From Rhizophagus clarus (taxonomy: Eukaryota > Glomeromycota > Glomeromycetes > Glomerales > Glomeraceae): a stretch of 64,000 nt of DNA. The stretch is from assembly GCA_015698045.1 (NCBI GenBank), contig BLAL01000257.1, positions 496,001-560,000 on the forward strand. Reading direction: 5' to 3'. Below, piece by piece: positions 22,701 through 34,965 of the stretch (its first letter is position 1; every line of letters starts with the position of its first letter). The notes beneath the pieces are model-generated. The model was not told the origin of the DNA. It ran no database searches and saw only the letters and a list, made by a program, of their open reading frames with translations. Made by a program: the position numbers and the translations under genes.

Positions 22701-25504
22701 TTAAATTGGGTCCCTTATAATAAATTTAATAATATTGAATATCTTGATAAAGGAGGATTTAGTACTTTATATAAAGCTACATACGAAGATTATGGAGTAG
22801 TTCTTAAATATCTTAATTATCTCAATATCAATAATTCGGATGAAAGTTTAAATGAATTTTTAAATGAAGTATGATAAAGTATTAATTGTTTATCTTAATT
22901 ATACTTTATTTATGCTAATTATTAAATATCATTTTTTTTTTGTAGTTGAAACGTTATAAAGAATATTTAAAAAAATATGAATTTATTTGTTTATATGGAT
23001 TTACAAAAGATCCAAATACTTTAGATTATATCATAATTATGGATTATGCAAATAAAGGTAATTTAAGAGGATGTTTAACAGAAATTATTGAAAATAATTG
23101 GAAACAAAGATTATACATCTTGTATAAAATTATTTCTGGTCTTAATAGAATACATAAAAAAGGTCTTATTCATCATAATTTACATGATGGTAATATTTTA
23201 TTACATAAATATGAAAAGAATAAGAATGATAAAGTTTGGATTAGTGATTTAGGATTATGTCAAACTGCAAAATCTGATGAAATTTATGGTGTTATACCAT
23301 TTATGGCACCTGAAATTTTAAGAGGTCAACCTTATACTCCAGCTAGTGATATATATAGTTTTTCTATAATTATGTGGGAATTTACATCTGGAATTTTACC
23401 ATTTAATAATAGAGCACATGATTTACAACTTAGTTCAAGTATTTGTAAAGGTGAACGTCTTGAAATTATTGATAATATTCCACAATGTTACATAGATTTA
23501 ATGACAAAATGTTGGAACGAAGATCCATTGAAGAGACCATCCGCATCAGAGGTATTAAATATAATTAACAAATGGATTTTTAATAATGCTCAAACGAACG
23601 AAGAATTAAAAAACATTATGGAATTTATAAATGCACCAATTCATCATAATAATTTTATTACTGAACCTCATCCACAAGCATATTATAAAAGTCGTTTACT
23701 TGATTTTATTGGTAGAAAATTAAAAGGATCTCAAGAATTAAAAGATTCTGAAAAAGAGGATGTTGAGCAGAAAATTTTTAAATCAGAAATGGAAATTGAA
23801 GCTAAGCGAAAAGAGTTAAACAAAATGCATTTAGCATATCAAGATATTCAAATGCAATTAGCTAATTTTCAACAGAAAAATTTTCAATTTGAGCAAGATT
23901 ATCAAAATCTGAGACTTGATTTAGATGAAAAAAATAAACAATTTGCAGAAAAAGAAAGTACCTTACAAATCTTACTAATTGAAAAGCAAGTATTAGAAAA
24001 CAATTTTAATCAGTTAAATCAAGAAAAAAATAATCTGCAAAATCAATTAACAGAAAAAGAAACCAATATTCAAGAACTAAAAACTCAGCAAGATCAATAT
24101 AAAAATCAATTAATTCAACTTCAACTTAATCATAAACAAAAAGAAGATGAAAATCTTAAATTAGAAAATCAGTTAAAAGAAAAACAAATAGAATTGGCTG
24201 CTTTACAACAAAAAAATTCTCAATTTAAGCAAGATATTCAAAATCTAAACCTCGGTTTAGCTATGAAAACTAAAGAATTTGCAGAAAAAGAAAATATTTT
24301 ACAAGCTCAAATTGCCTTGACTACCAACTTAACCAAACAATTAGAACAAAGTCAAATTCAAATTGATCAGTTAAATCAAGAAAAAAATAATCTACAAGAT
24401 CAAATACCTATTAACCAGCAAATTCAAATCGAAATCAATAAATTAAAGAAGGAAAAAAATGATTTGCAAAATAAATTAGCCCAAACAGAAACTTCTATAC
24501 AAGAATTAAAAACTCAGCAAGAAAGTTTAATTAAACAAAAAGAACAACTAGAAAAAGAACTAAATCAATCCCAAATTGATTGTAGGCAAATGGGACAAGA
24601 CAAAATTGATATGCAAATTATGCTAACAGGTCTTGCTCAAGATCAAAAGTTTGCTGATAAATCAAAAGCCAGATTAAAAAATGAAATTGCTCAATTGGAA
24701 CAAAAATTAATCACCGTGGAACAAGATTTACTTAGTGAACAACAAACTAAAACGCAATTAACCAAAGCGCTACACATTATAGAAAATAAAATGAATGAAT
24801 TAGATCAAAAACTAATTAGCCTTGTAGATAAAAAAAAGGAATCAACTAGTGAAGAAGATGCTAATAAGGAAATCTATGAAGAAAATGAAGATAAAGTGAT
24901 AATTGATCTCGACGAATATGATATTGATGATGGAAATAAGTATATTTTCGATCAAGTTATTAATTTTTTAAAAGCCAAAAGTAATTTTCTAACTTTACAA
25001 GATGAAGCTATTGAAAAACTGCAAGTTTGCTACAATCGCTTGGAACAAAACGAAGTAATTGATGATGGAGTTGCTACTGTTGGAAAAGTTATTCCAGTTA
25101 TTGAAAATGCTATTAGTATTATTGATAATATGGCTAGCCCAATGGAAAATAAAATCGCTAATATAAAGTTTGATGATAGATATACTAAAGAATTTCAAAA
25201 TATTCTTGTAAAATATGATGGATTACTACAGTTGGATAAAGATTATTATTCTTTAATGAATATTATTCAAAAAAATAAAGATTTGATGGAAGTGATTGAA
25301 AATATTCTTAAATTAAATTCTTTTAATTTTGATAAATATAAAATTTTTAAACTTGCTACTAATTCTCAAGAAGGAACTAGAACTCAATTAAATTCTAACA
25401 TGATGGCAGATGATATAAATTCATTAAAGAAGAATTTGAATGAATTAAAATTAGAATTAAATCAAGAAAAGGAAGAATTAAAAGAAAAGTTAGCAGTAGA
25501 TTAG
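19728..25504 (+). CDS. Kinase-like/coiled-coil protein with micro-exon array
   Basis: Proposed exons: 19728-19749 (ATG, MAQNKDK), 19830-19859 (ELALSIEEAE), 23 micro-exons between 19981 and 22567, 22646-22868 and 22946-25504. The total is 2,910 nt, 969 residues, with every junction in phase. Residues 1-43 come from the first exons and micro-exons. The kinase domain spans roughly 73-330: glycine loop GGFSTLYKA (79-87), beta-3 VVLK (Lys97), catalytic loop HHNLHDGN (193-200), DLG (218-220), APE (238-240), then SDIYSFSIIMWE. Residues about 375-780 form a Gln/Glu/Lys/Asn-rich coiled coil, and the last 200 residues form an unrecognised helical domain. The catalytic loop has Asn where HRD kinases have the catalytic Asp, so it may be a pseudokinase. 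The frame beginning at 22946 opens with TTG directly after an intron, so it is not a true start. The kinase assignment is firm; the 5' structure rests on splice-site and frame logic. Confidence 0.85.
20685..20765. other. GC-richer insert inside one array intron
   Basis: The 174-nt intron between the micro-exons at 20651 and 20828 contains a GC-rich patch with GTGACG and CGTCAC in inverted arrangement. It lengthens this intron relative to its neighbours and looks like a small later insertion. Confidence 0.4.
21180..21480. other. Insert in the longest array intron
   Basis: The intron between the micro-exons at 21145 and 21530 is 382 nt, about four times its neighbours. The extra 280 or so nt is less AT-rich and does not resemble the repeated intron sequence, so it is probably a later insertion. 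No family recognised. Confidence 0.45.
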
Positions 25505-26260
25505 AATTACATAACTATATTGAATGGCTGTAAAATTTTATTGAAATAGATAAGTTTTATTAAAACATTGCGAATGCTACAGCTTTAAAAAATTTTTTTT
25601 TTTCATTCAAATAAATAGTAGTTAAATGAATTTTTTTAATAAACTTTTTGAATCGAATTTCCTTATATCCACAATATTTTTTGTTATAAATTGTTAAAAT
25701 TTAAAATTGCATTTTATCCCTTATTTTCTTTTCGATTAAGTTTACTAGAAAATTTAGCAAACTTTAATGAGACCGATCGTTCGAAGATCCTTGATGCGAT
25801 TATTTTGGACTTTCATTTCAGCGAATCTTTTTATTTAACTTCTTGTACTTTTTATCAGATGATAAATTAACTATAACAGACAAATTTATTTCAAGAAAAA
25901 AAAACCACAAGAACTATGTATCATATGATTCTCGTGATACAGTATTATACCGCAGCCACAGCCGATCACTTTTTTCTTTTTCGCAATTTCTCTTATCTCT
26001 ATTTCATAATTTCTCAATTACTAATAATATATTAAAGTGCACGTCCCGTGAAGAAAGACAATTTATAGCTTATACATGAGTGTATTTTTTTAGTTAAATT
26101 AATTATCAAATTTATATAACTTAGTTATGATTGAGAAGTCCATAAACATTACATCTATCTTTTGTATTCTTTCAAATAAAATCTCAAACAAATAGGAAAA
26201 AAGACTTCTAACTTTTTGCCGATTACTATAAGTTATCTCGAATCTTTAAATTATTTTATC
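25505..26260. other. 3' flank of the kinase-like gene
   Basis: AT-rich. AATAAA-like polyadenylation signals occur about 100 nt after the stop. No gene recognised; the frame at 25843-26079 has no recognisable features. Confidence 0.45.
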
Positions 26261-26274
26261 GCTGCAAATACAGG

Positions 26275-26790
26275 AATAATTTCCCTTCATATTATCAATG
26301 AAAACTGGGATGGTAATTAATGATATCCAGACTTGGATGAATATGCTGTTAGTCCCTAAAATTATAATAATCCAATTAAAAACAAACACGGGTAGGATGA
26401 TATTTCAGCGAACGGAGAGTTTTTGAAATCAAAAAGCAAGTGGGCACCTTGGGCAGTCAATAAAATAGAAAGGCTAAAGTATCCTTTAATCATTAAAGAA
26501 TCTGAACGTACTGTACCAGGTTTATAAAGGTCTTACGTTTATTTGAAATGATGATTTAATAATTTAAAACTAATATTAATCACGATGATTTTATAGAATT
26601 CAAATCTTCCAGAAGAAGGCACACCAGATGAGACTTTTACGCTAACAAATCAGAATTGATCAATCTTTCAAAACCAAACTTGACACTAAATATAATAACG
26701 CACTGAAGGAGGCAAAGTGATCAAATATGAAAAGGAAACGTCGCTAGTAATTGGATATGAGAAGTTAATGGATGGCTCAAACGATGGTTG
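26275..26790 (+). pseudogene. Decayed multi-exon remnant, unknown protein
   Basis: Exon-like plus-strand segments are bounded by GT/AG-like sites. One at 26405-26521 reads GEFLKSKSKWAPWAVNKIER and ends ESERTVP before GTTTAT. One at 26597-26659 follows TTTTATAG and reads NSNLPEEGTPDETFTLTNQN. One at 26708-26790 reads GGKVIKYEKETSLVIGYEKL and ends MDGSNDG. Stops between them prevent a single frame as I can place it. The codon pattern suggests real coding ancestry; the family is not recognised. Confidence 0.4.
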
Positions 26791-27047
26791 AGAAATTAAT
26801 TTTTATATTTATAATATATCTAAATAGCCGTTGTTTTCGTGATTCTTTACCTCAATTTGTGTACAGCTTTATATCCTTCAACTAGAAAATCTTGATTATA
26901 ATGTTTTCACAAATTCTTGCATAATTTTATTTGGTTCTTCATGGTATTTATGCGTGGGATTCAGTAGGGAAATGTTATTAAATGAAACATTTACTGATGT
27001 TTTGTTATATTTATTTTTCGCCTTTCAGACCTTTTTTTTTGTTGGAA

Positions 27048-27300
27048 CTGGCTCTGAAGTTTGAAACATAGATACCTAGGTAAAGTTCTTGAAATTTGTC
27101 AAAACTTATTTGAAAAATGTTATATTAACCTTCTTTATTTCATAGGAAAGCCTGTTCCTCTTTGATGTCAGAATCCAGGTGAATTTCAAAATGATTTAGG
27201 ACCTACTTTTAAAAAAAACATTTTAATAATTTTATTTGTGTGTAGGCAAGCTTCACTTGGAGATGCCGGAATCCCAATAAGTTTCACAAAACTTCTTTAA
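27048..27300 (+). repeat. Three exon-like tandem units of about 100 bp
   Basis: Three segments of about 36 nt follow each other with similar spacers. GGAACTGGCTCTGAAG... (27048) ends before GTAAAG. GAAAGCCTGTTCCTC... (27148) sits between ATAG and GTGAAT. GCAAGCTTCACTTGG... (27247) follows GTAG. Spacers are about 65 nt and share AAATTTGTCAAAACTT-like or TTTCAAAA-like starts. They look like duplicated exon/intron units of a decayed gene, perhaps the same one as at 26275-26790. Confidence 0.45.
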
Positions 27301-27718
27301 AAAATGTATAGGATAATTTATATTAGAACATTTTATTTTTATTGATTAATTTTCATTTTATTTGTTTTATTTTTTTTTATTTACAGATTAGAATAATGAT
27401 TGGTTTGAATACAACTTAAAACACTTTGATACTTCTTTATAGAATATTTTACAATAAATTAACTTTAATATTTGCTCACTATAACCTGAATATATTACTT
27501 AAATCAGTTAAATGTACATTTACTATATAAACTTAAATATAACTTTAATTCACGTTATACGATTTATACGATCCGCTTAAAAACCACATGGAAATCCACA
27601 TCATATCCGTGGAAAATTGTGGTATCTAAATAATTCCAGTATTTTCCAAATACCCTGTGCCGGAATATGTGGTATTTTCGTCGTAGATCGAAGCCATGCT
27701 GATGGGTTAACCTCCCCC
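27301..27718. other. AT-rich sequence, nothing recognised
   Basis: No coding or structural feature could be supported here. Confidence 0.4.
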
Positions 27719-28227
27719 AGATCAAGCCCGGATTTAAATTAGATTAATCCATATTTCATTCCGGATTTTCCTATATTTTATTCCGGATTTGACCTATATT
27801 TTAACCCAGATTAATTGGTCAAGCTTCACGGATTGTAGTTATCACACTTATTTGACGATATACTTTATTAAATCAAACTAATAAAATTAATAAAATTTAA
27901 CAGCTTTTTTTTAAGCAATTTATTTTTTATGATTCTCTAAACCAATATTATTTTTTGAAAAAAAAAAAAAAAAATTTTTTTTACAGTTTCTCTAATCTGT
28001 TTTAACTGTTTTATAATATTTTTCTCTCTCTTTATTGGAAAAAAATTATTTATGTATTGCCTGTAACAAAATAAAAAAATTTTTCCGGTCGATACTAATG
28101 GATAGGTGTGATAATCATGCTAACGAACTAATCTGGGATAAATATTGGATCAGATCCGGAAAAATCTAGGGTGAATTGGATAAATCCATATTTTATCTTT
28201 TATCCCAGATAAATCCGGGTTTGATCT
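27719..28227. mobile_element. TIR element remnant (MITE-like), about 510 bp
   Basis: The left end reads AGATCAAGCCCGGATTTA; the reverse complement of the right end reads AGATCAAACCCGGATTTA. Inside both ends, repeated TCCGGATTT, ATCCATATTT and CCAGATTAA words continue the inverted similarity for about 100 bp. No coding sequence and no clear target duplication. Probably an old non-autonomous DNA transposon. Confidence 0.55.
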
Positions 28228-28859
28228 AGGATCTAAGATTTAAACGGCTTAAACTAGTGATGCATTTTCAATCTTAACGTGTGTTAAATAAAAGTTTATA
28301 ATCTAAATTACATAATTCTGAAGTTTCACCAAAATCGATTTAATGTTTGTCGAAGTATCTAATCAAAAATAAGATTACAATTTATGCGAATTTTATGATA
28401 TTTAAAAACGGATAATACTCGGAATTTTGGATATTTTAAAAATTTTTTTTTCAAGTCATTTAATCTTAAGAGAATATTATTCTTTGGAATTAAAAAAAAA
28501 AAAGAAAAAAATATTTAAATTAGCTCAATAGTTGCACATAATTGTATTTTCTTGTTACTTAATTTGTTAACATATTTTTGAATATTAGAGTGGTAATTGG
28601 AAATAATGTTAATAAGATAATTTAATAATATACCTTTAGCAAACTTTTTCATCAAATTACAAAGAGCATATATTGTTTAATGAGCAAAAATGTAATTCCG
28701 ATTACTTTTTCCAGCACTGTATTTGTTTAGATGGTTTACTATCTTATTTACCGCTACATTGTATTTAAGGGGATAAATATTTTAGAGGGCACGATTACAT
28801 GCAACCACTTAGGAATTATAGAATAAGATATGGGCTATAACGTATTTTAGTTTAGTTCT
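28228..28859. other. AT-rich sequence, nothing recognised
   Basis: AT-rich DNA with A-runs; no feature could be supported. Confidence 0.45.
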
Positions 28860-29062
28860 ACTAATCTTTCTTTTCTTTTTTGTAAGGCGACCTTTTTTCT
28901 TCATAATAGATTAGTATAATTTTATTATTTTTTTTTTTTTTTTTAGTATTAAATAGGGCACCATCCGTAACAGGATGGCTTTATTGTATAGCTACGTTAG
29001 AGCGTAAGTCGGTCATGTGACTGATCTCGCATGTCAATAAAGAAATGACCAAAAAAAAAAAA
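28860..29062 (+). mobile_element. LINE-like 3' end with poly(A)
   Basis: A segment with TTTTGTAAGGCGACC, a long T-run, then an unusually GC-balanced block (28950-29040) that ends CAATAAAGAAATGACC followed by 14 A. A polyadenylation signal directly before an A-tail is typical of a retrotransposed 3' end. A related GTAGGGCGTAG/TTTTCTCTTTTC stretch follows the ORF1-like region at 62080-62110, suggesting the same family. Only the 3' end is present. Confidence 0.5.
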
Positions 29063-29079
29063 AATTTATCCATAATTAT

Positions 29080-29475
29080 TATTTATTAACAAATCTATAG
29101 GTTCATCTTCAAGTATTCTTCGTAAGTATCTAATAAATTCCGCATGAATAAAAGTGAGATGCTTCCAGAAAAGTTTCTAGTCCTTTCTGCTATTTCTCCC
29201 AATTGACCATTGTTAATTAATTTACGAGTTGTTGAATCTACTGTAACCACTATTTTCGCAAGTTCACGCACCCCAAGATTTTTCATACAATATACCACGG
29301 TCGCCTCGAAGGTTCCCACGTTCTGTCGTAAGCTCATTGAGCATTTCTTGATTAATTCCACATCAAATACACATATTATTCCCATAATTGCCTTTGAACG
29401 ATCAAAAGAACGCTCCAAAAATAATCAATCTTTGGCCACCATATTTGCAACGGTTTCTTTAATTACCTTAAAAAT
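29080..29475 (-). pseudogene. Hsp70-like remnant (exons 3-5 region)
   Basis: On the minus strand the sequence matches the Hsp70 family from KETVA (about 29460) through SKAIMGIICVFDVELIKKCS, EATVVYCMKNL and STTRKLINNGQLGEIAERT to EEYLKMNL at 29095. The introns between these exons are collapsed or lost together with adjacent exon bases, while sequence upstream (29476-29560) still resembles intron 2 of H5. Key motifs (DCGGGT) are gone. It abuts the poly(A) of the LINE-like 3' end. Confidence 0.8.
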
Positions 29476-29559
29476 TTATAAATACGGGTGCAAATAACAT
29501 AACAGAAAGGTAAATTTTTAAAATCAATTTTTGAACGTTGCCTATAACACGAAATTTGA

Positions 29560-30765
29560 TCTTTATGTTTTTTTTTTTTAAATCGTTTAACAAAAAAATG
29601 ATTTTTTTATTAATCGTTTTAACAAAAAAAATGATTATCAGTTATTAACATTTTTTTTTTTTTAATCATTTCAAAAAAAAACATTTAAACACTTTTTTAA
29701 TTATTTAATAAAAGACGTTCTCGCAGCGTTCATTTAAATGATTTTAATAAAGAAAAGTTGATCCTTTTAGTGATTAGTAATTTTCAATCCAAATAGAAAA
29801 CATGTCAAAACTTTTTTTCTTTAGCCAATGTTTAAAGGCTTCCTGTTACTTGAAAGAAAATTGGTTCTAGTTTTTTCTTATTCTGATGAGGTACGTACAT
29901 TTTGATGAGCAAGTATTTTTTTATAACCGCAAAAGTTTTTTTTTTTACTTTCTAGTAATGTTCATTAGAATAAAAATTGAAAAAAAGCTTTTTTTTTTTT
30001 TTTTTTTTTTTTTTACTTACTATCTTATCTAGTTCACACGTCTAGAGAGATTGAAAAAAAAAGATCTAAAGATGCATAAAAAACTATCACTACCTATTGT
30101 CAGGTACCCGTCGTTTCTCATGACATGGCATCCACCGTTTCATACAACTGGTACCCGCCGCTTCTTATAACGGGTATCTGTCATAAAATATGCTACTTTT
30201 TATGGCGAGTTCTCATATTCTTATTGGTTAATCTGTTAATTTCAGGGGAAGGAAACCCGCCATAAAAAAAACAACGTATACACGCTATATAATATACGCG
30301 GTGTATATGCCGCATAATACTGTTACCATATGTATCACATGACATAGGCCGCAGGAAAATTTCACTGAAAATTTGGCCAAAGATTTGTAAAGTTGTAAAT
30401 GACTTCTGGTATGTCATCTGTAGACATATTATTATCATGAAGTCTATTTATATGTAGATTGGACTAGAAAAGTAGGTTAGAGAGCGATAGCAATCTAACT
30501 GTATATCTTTACATAATTCGTAATGTATTTACGCAATAATTTAACATACAAATTTACAAATAATATTAAATGTAATATTTATTTAAAATACATAGGCTTT
30601 ATTTGAAATTTACTTTACTTGTAAGATCAGGTTTATAAATTATGTAGAATAGTGTATATAAATTTTACACAGATTTTTTCATATAAATCTATATAGAAGA
30701 CAACTCCCGATGTTCGTCTTGATAAAGGAATTTACTCATCAAAATATATTATCTACAAAAATTTT
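29560..30765. other. Homopolymer-rich DNA and short tandem repeats
   Basis: T-runs dominate 29570-30020. At 30100-30190 a GGTACCCGNCGNTTCT-like motif occurs two to three times at about 43-bp spacing. The rest is AT-rich 3' flank of H2. No gene recognised. Confidence 0.45.
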
Positions 30766-33088
30766 TTAGTCATCTAAGTTAAATTTAAAAGTGGTTCTAT
30801 AACTTTGGCCAGTTTGCATGTTCTTTGCGGTGGCAATAATTTCCATTTTTCCAAAAATTATTCCAAGGAAAACATTTCTATCAATACCATAACCAGGAAG
30901 GTCAGTATGGAACTTCCCTAAAAGTTTCATACCAGGATCATCACAATATTCCCCATCATATTCTTGAGTATAATATATTTCATTAATCAAAGACTTTTGA
31001 TGGGCAAATAATGGACCACAAAATGTCTCGATTTCTTGATTAATATCTAATTTAGTACCACGTTTAGCCAAACAATGAAATTTTTTAATATTTCCACTAT
31101 AGTCCTTTTTATGTGCCGGATCTCCTTCTTTCTAAATAATGTTAACGTTAGATTTTTAAATGAAACATTATTAAACAAAATTATTATATTTAAGAAAACT
31201 TACCCATTTAGTAAAATAGCTAATTCCATAAGTATATTTAAGAACTCTAGAAGAAATAACACATTTCATATTATCATCATTACCTATATTATTCAAATCA
31301 TTTAATCTTATAGATAATCCATAAATTGCTGCTCCACGTGAGATTGCTGCTATAGGTTGAAGAGGAACTGAAATATTGTCTACACGATATTTAAATTCTT
31401 CTTTAATTCTTTTTTGTAAATATTTTGATTCACTAAAACCTCCAACTAGGAACATTGCAGAACATTTTTCCTGGGCATTATCTAGTTGTGCTTTTATCAA
31501 GTGGATAATTCTCTGGATAACAGGTTCGAATATTGATTTCATAATTTCGAAATTAATGTCAATCACCCATTCATTTTTTTCTAAAGTTTCCTTGATATTA
31601 TCATCAGTAACGTATTCTTTTAAGATTGGAGCTGTACTTCGAATATCAAACTCATATAAAAGGTCTGGATCATCCCCCGAAAAAGGTATTTTGCAAAATC
31701 TACAAAATTGTTGTATTAAATATTGCATTTGTACATAATTATTATCTCTAAGCGAGTCCATAGGTTCATCTCCTAATGTCTTTCGTAAAAACTTAATGAA
31801 TTCAGCGTCGATGAAAGTACTTCCACAAAAATCTCCAGTTCTTTCGGTTATTTCGCCCAATTGCTTATCATTTATTAATTTACGAGTTGTTAAATCTACT
31901 GTACCGCCACCACAGTCAACTACCATAAAATTAGCTGTTGAATAAATTATAAATAAATAAATTAGTAATGACGCTTTTAATCAAATGATCAAAAAGAACA
32001 AACGTACTTCCTGGTTGTGCAAGATCATGTTTTTCAAGATTTTCCATGCAATATACCGCAGCAGCTTCGGCTAGATATAAACGTTTTAATTTAAAAATTT
32101 AAAGGTTATACAATAATTATTATATAAATCATAAAAATCCTTACGTTCTGTGGTAAATTGTAAATTCGTTGAACATTTATTTTCTATCAATCCTGCTTCA
32201 GACGCACATACTCTCATGATTGCTTTTGACTTTTCGGAAAATTCTGCAGGAACGGTTAAAACAAAAAGAACACTCTCGAAATAATCAATTTTTGGCCAGC
32301 GTATTTCAACAGTTTCTTTAATTACCTTGAAGAAATTTCATGTACGTACGTAAAAACATCATTTTTTTTTTAAATAACAAAATCATAATATATATACCTT
32401 GCCAATTTCTCTAAGATAATCAGTTACAGCCTTTTTGTAATCAACTGGAAGTTCGGGTTTAAACTCATCTAATAAATCACCTAGATGTAATTTGAACAGT
32501 TCAATGGGTTTACTATTTTCGTAATTATTTTGTCTGCTCGTTCTACGACTTGGCCTTTTAGCTAGAGCTTGTGCCCCCCAAAATTTTACGTTATTATATT
32601 CATCATCATATCGAAGAACTGTATTAGTTTTTAATCCTACTTCTCCATGCCAATTATCATGTGAACACACATTGCCTTTGTCGCTAACATGACAATAAGC
32701 AAATCCGGAGTAGGTTGTTCCAAAGTCTAATCCAACCACAACGCGGATATTATTTTCTTTAGGGCTCAATTGGTCATTGTTTTCTTCAGAGCCTAAACGG
32801 TTGTTATCTTCTATAGGGTTTAATTGGTCATTATCTTCCTCCTCAGAACTTAGTTGGATGAGTTCTTCCTCCTGAGAGATTGATTGGTCGTCATCTTTCT
32901 CAGAAATTATTTCGTTGGTATCTTCTTCTTCGGAGTTTTGTTGGATATTATCTTCCTCTATAATAAATCTTCTGTAATTCTTGAAAAAATCATCTATTTT
33001 AATATAAAAATGAATATTTTTAATTCATAATTATTTAAAAGAATGCCTATTTTAACGTAATATACCTACTTATCTCATGATGACTCAT
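30766..33088 (-). CDS. H2: Hsp70-like ATPase (HSPA12-like), intact, 6 exons
   Basis: Exons on the minus strand: 33070-33088, 32398-32993, 32145-32325, 32008-32070, 31204-31934 and 30766-31131. All are GT-AG and in phase, giving about 651 residues. As in H1 a 19-nt first exon supplies the ATG (MSHHEI). Motifs: DFGTTYSG, EPEAAAVYCM across the exon 3/4 junction, MVVDCGGGTVDLTT, LVGGFSESKYLQ. The N-terminal leader is about 60 residues longer than that of H5 and very acidic, with degenerate repeats of about ten residues such as SSEEEDNDQL and GSEENNDQL. The C-terminal exon encodes AKRGTKLDINQEIE to TTFKFNLDD. It is probably a cytosolic ATPase of unknown client. No lesion was seen. The upstream region resembles that of H1. 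Confidence 0.9.
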
Positions 33089-34640
33089 TTTTTATTTATT
33101 ACAGTACTAATTTTGAAAAAATCGACAAGATTTATAAATAATTTGAAATGAAACATCAAACAGGAAATTAAATAAAAAACTATTTATGTCTACCGTGATG
33201 TACTGGTTGAGTAATTTAATGACCGGCTAATTATTGTGACCATTAATTATTTTACCATAAAATGTTTAATTTGTACTCTGTAAATAAAATATATGTTGTT
33301 GAACAGGGCGTGTCAATCAAAATAAAAATAGGTTGCATTAAATAAATATCGGTACATTAAAAATACATTTACTTATTTTAATAATATAATAATAAAAAAA
33401 AGTAAAATATATGTATATCGGTACATTAAAATCCTGCACAATCCGATAGAATGTGATAATAGTGATAATAACTTCATATAGCGTTATATATATTAAATTG
33501 ACCCTTAAAAATTGCTATATGAATGAACGAATAAGTGAATAAGTAAATAAAAATAAAAATAAATTAAAATAAACGGATGAAAAAAAACAATGATTTTTAT
33601 GGTCGAACTTGAACATATAAGAAAATTTTATTGGCACAATTAATTTTCTACTGTATAATAATATACATTACATTAATTTGTGATATCTGCATTTTGAGGA
33701 TAGAAAACCGGGTACCAGAAAGAAAATTGCTAGTGGTGATCGACAGTAAGTTCGCATCCTTATTTTTATTTTTACAGAAGGTTTGCATCACTATTTTAAA
33801 AAACCCGTATTTCTGGGATTATTCTATTTTAATTGAAGCACAAAAATTGTATCGACCGTAAAATTCTCTCGCTATTCCTACATCGCGTTCGCAACAAAAC
33901 AAATGCTAAGAATATTGGAAACGAATCACAACCGATTTTTAAACGATAATACAAAAATTCGGTATATAGTATTTGAAATTGTGATGAAATAGTTAGAATT
34001 GACCTATTTGAAATTAATTTATGTTTCACTAGAATACGTCAGGACGCGATGATGCGGCGAAGCATCAATACCAAGAGATAGACGTAGACATTTAGCAGCT
34101 ATTAGTCATAGTCTCGAAAGAGAATATCAAAATTAGTAATAGATAAAATCTAAATATGAAAACAATCATTCTAATTTATAATTCTAAAAGAGGACACGAG
34201 TAAGATTAAGGTTTTAATTTCACAAATAATGTGGCTAATACTGAATTATATATTGTAGTGAACGCAATATACAAAATAATAAGATAATATTGTATGGAAT
34301 ATTGAATTTTACTTTAGCAGAGATTGGAAATTTATTAAGATTATTTTTGTTTATTCTGTGAATGACTAAAAGATTAAAATTTACAATGGAATATTAAAGG
34401 AAATAAGAAAGATACTTATGTAACAGTTTATTTGTATAATAATTTAAAAGAAAGCGTGGTTGAATTTATTTAGGTATTAAACATCCAAATAATCAAACTT
34501 GATCATTGGATCCTGGCTAGTTATACACATCATGTTGAAAATAACTGATGCTTTAATGGGTTGTATATTATATAATGATAGATTTAAATTAAGTTACTAA
34601 ATTTTTAATTGAAAAGGAAACACATATCAATTACTTGTAC
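33089..34640. other. Upstream region of H2, AT-rich, no gene
   Basis: Contains the H1-like promoter segment at about 33340-33490, including two ATCGGTACATTAAAA copies. Short frames at 33631-34029 have no recognisable features. Confidence 0.45.
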
Positions 34641-34649
34641 CGCGATGTT

Positions 34650-34965
34650 CTTTCTTAGTTCATTGAAGTTTCAGTGAATCAAAATATTTGCAATTGTAAG
34701 CGGTACAGTAATTTATGAGCGATGATGATATCAAAATATCTTTATTAAAAATCAGGATATAGTTGTTAATCTCTTACTGGAAGAAATGTTAATCACGTTG
34801 GCGATGAACACTAGGAAAACTTTATTGTTAATGCTCTAATAAATGAAAAATTCTATCGGCATTTTGCAACTAAGACCGATTATGGTTTTTAAATAACTTC
34901 ACAAATTACATCAAAACTTTATATTATAATTTAAAAGTATAACCCAGCATCAGATTCCTGTCGAT
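34650..34965 (+). pseudogene. Tiny Hsp70-like remnant in a duplicated segment
   Basis: At 34660-34725 the plus strand reads FSESKYLQ-like sequence followed by GCGGTACAGTAATTTATGAGCGATGATGA, the decayed GGFSESKYLQ ... RGAVIYG part of the Hsp70 family. The same word and about 200 bp around it recur at 45750-45980, so it belongs to a duplicated block. Confidence 0.55.

Noticed and set aside
22946-22948. Start of the kinase frame at 22946
   Set aside because: The codon is TTG directly after a TTTTGTAG acceptor, and the glycine loop and beta-3 Lys lie in the upstream exon, so translation does not start here.
29080-29475. Processed (retrotransposed) Hsp70 pseudogene
   Set aside because: Two introns seem missing, but the joins are imprecise with loss of exon bases, and intron-2-like sequence is retained. 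Ordinary deletions explain it better.
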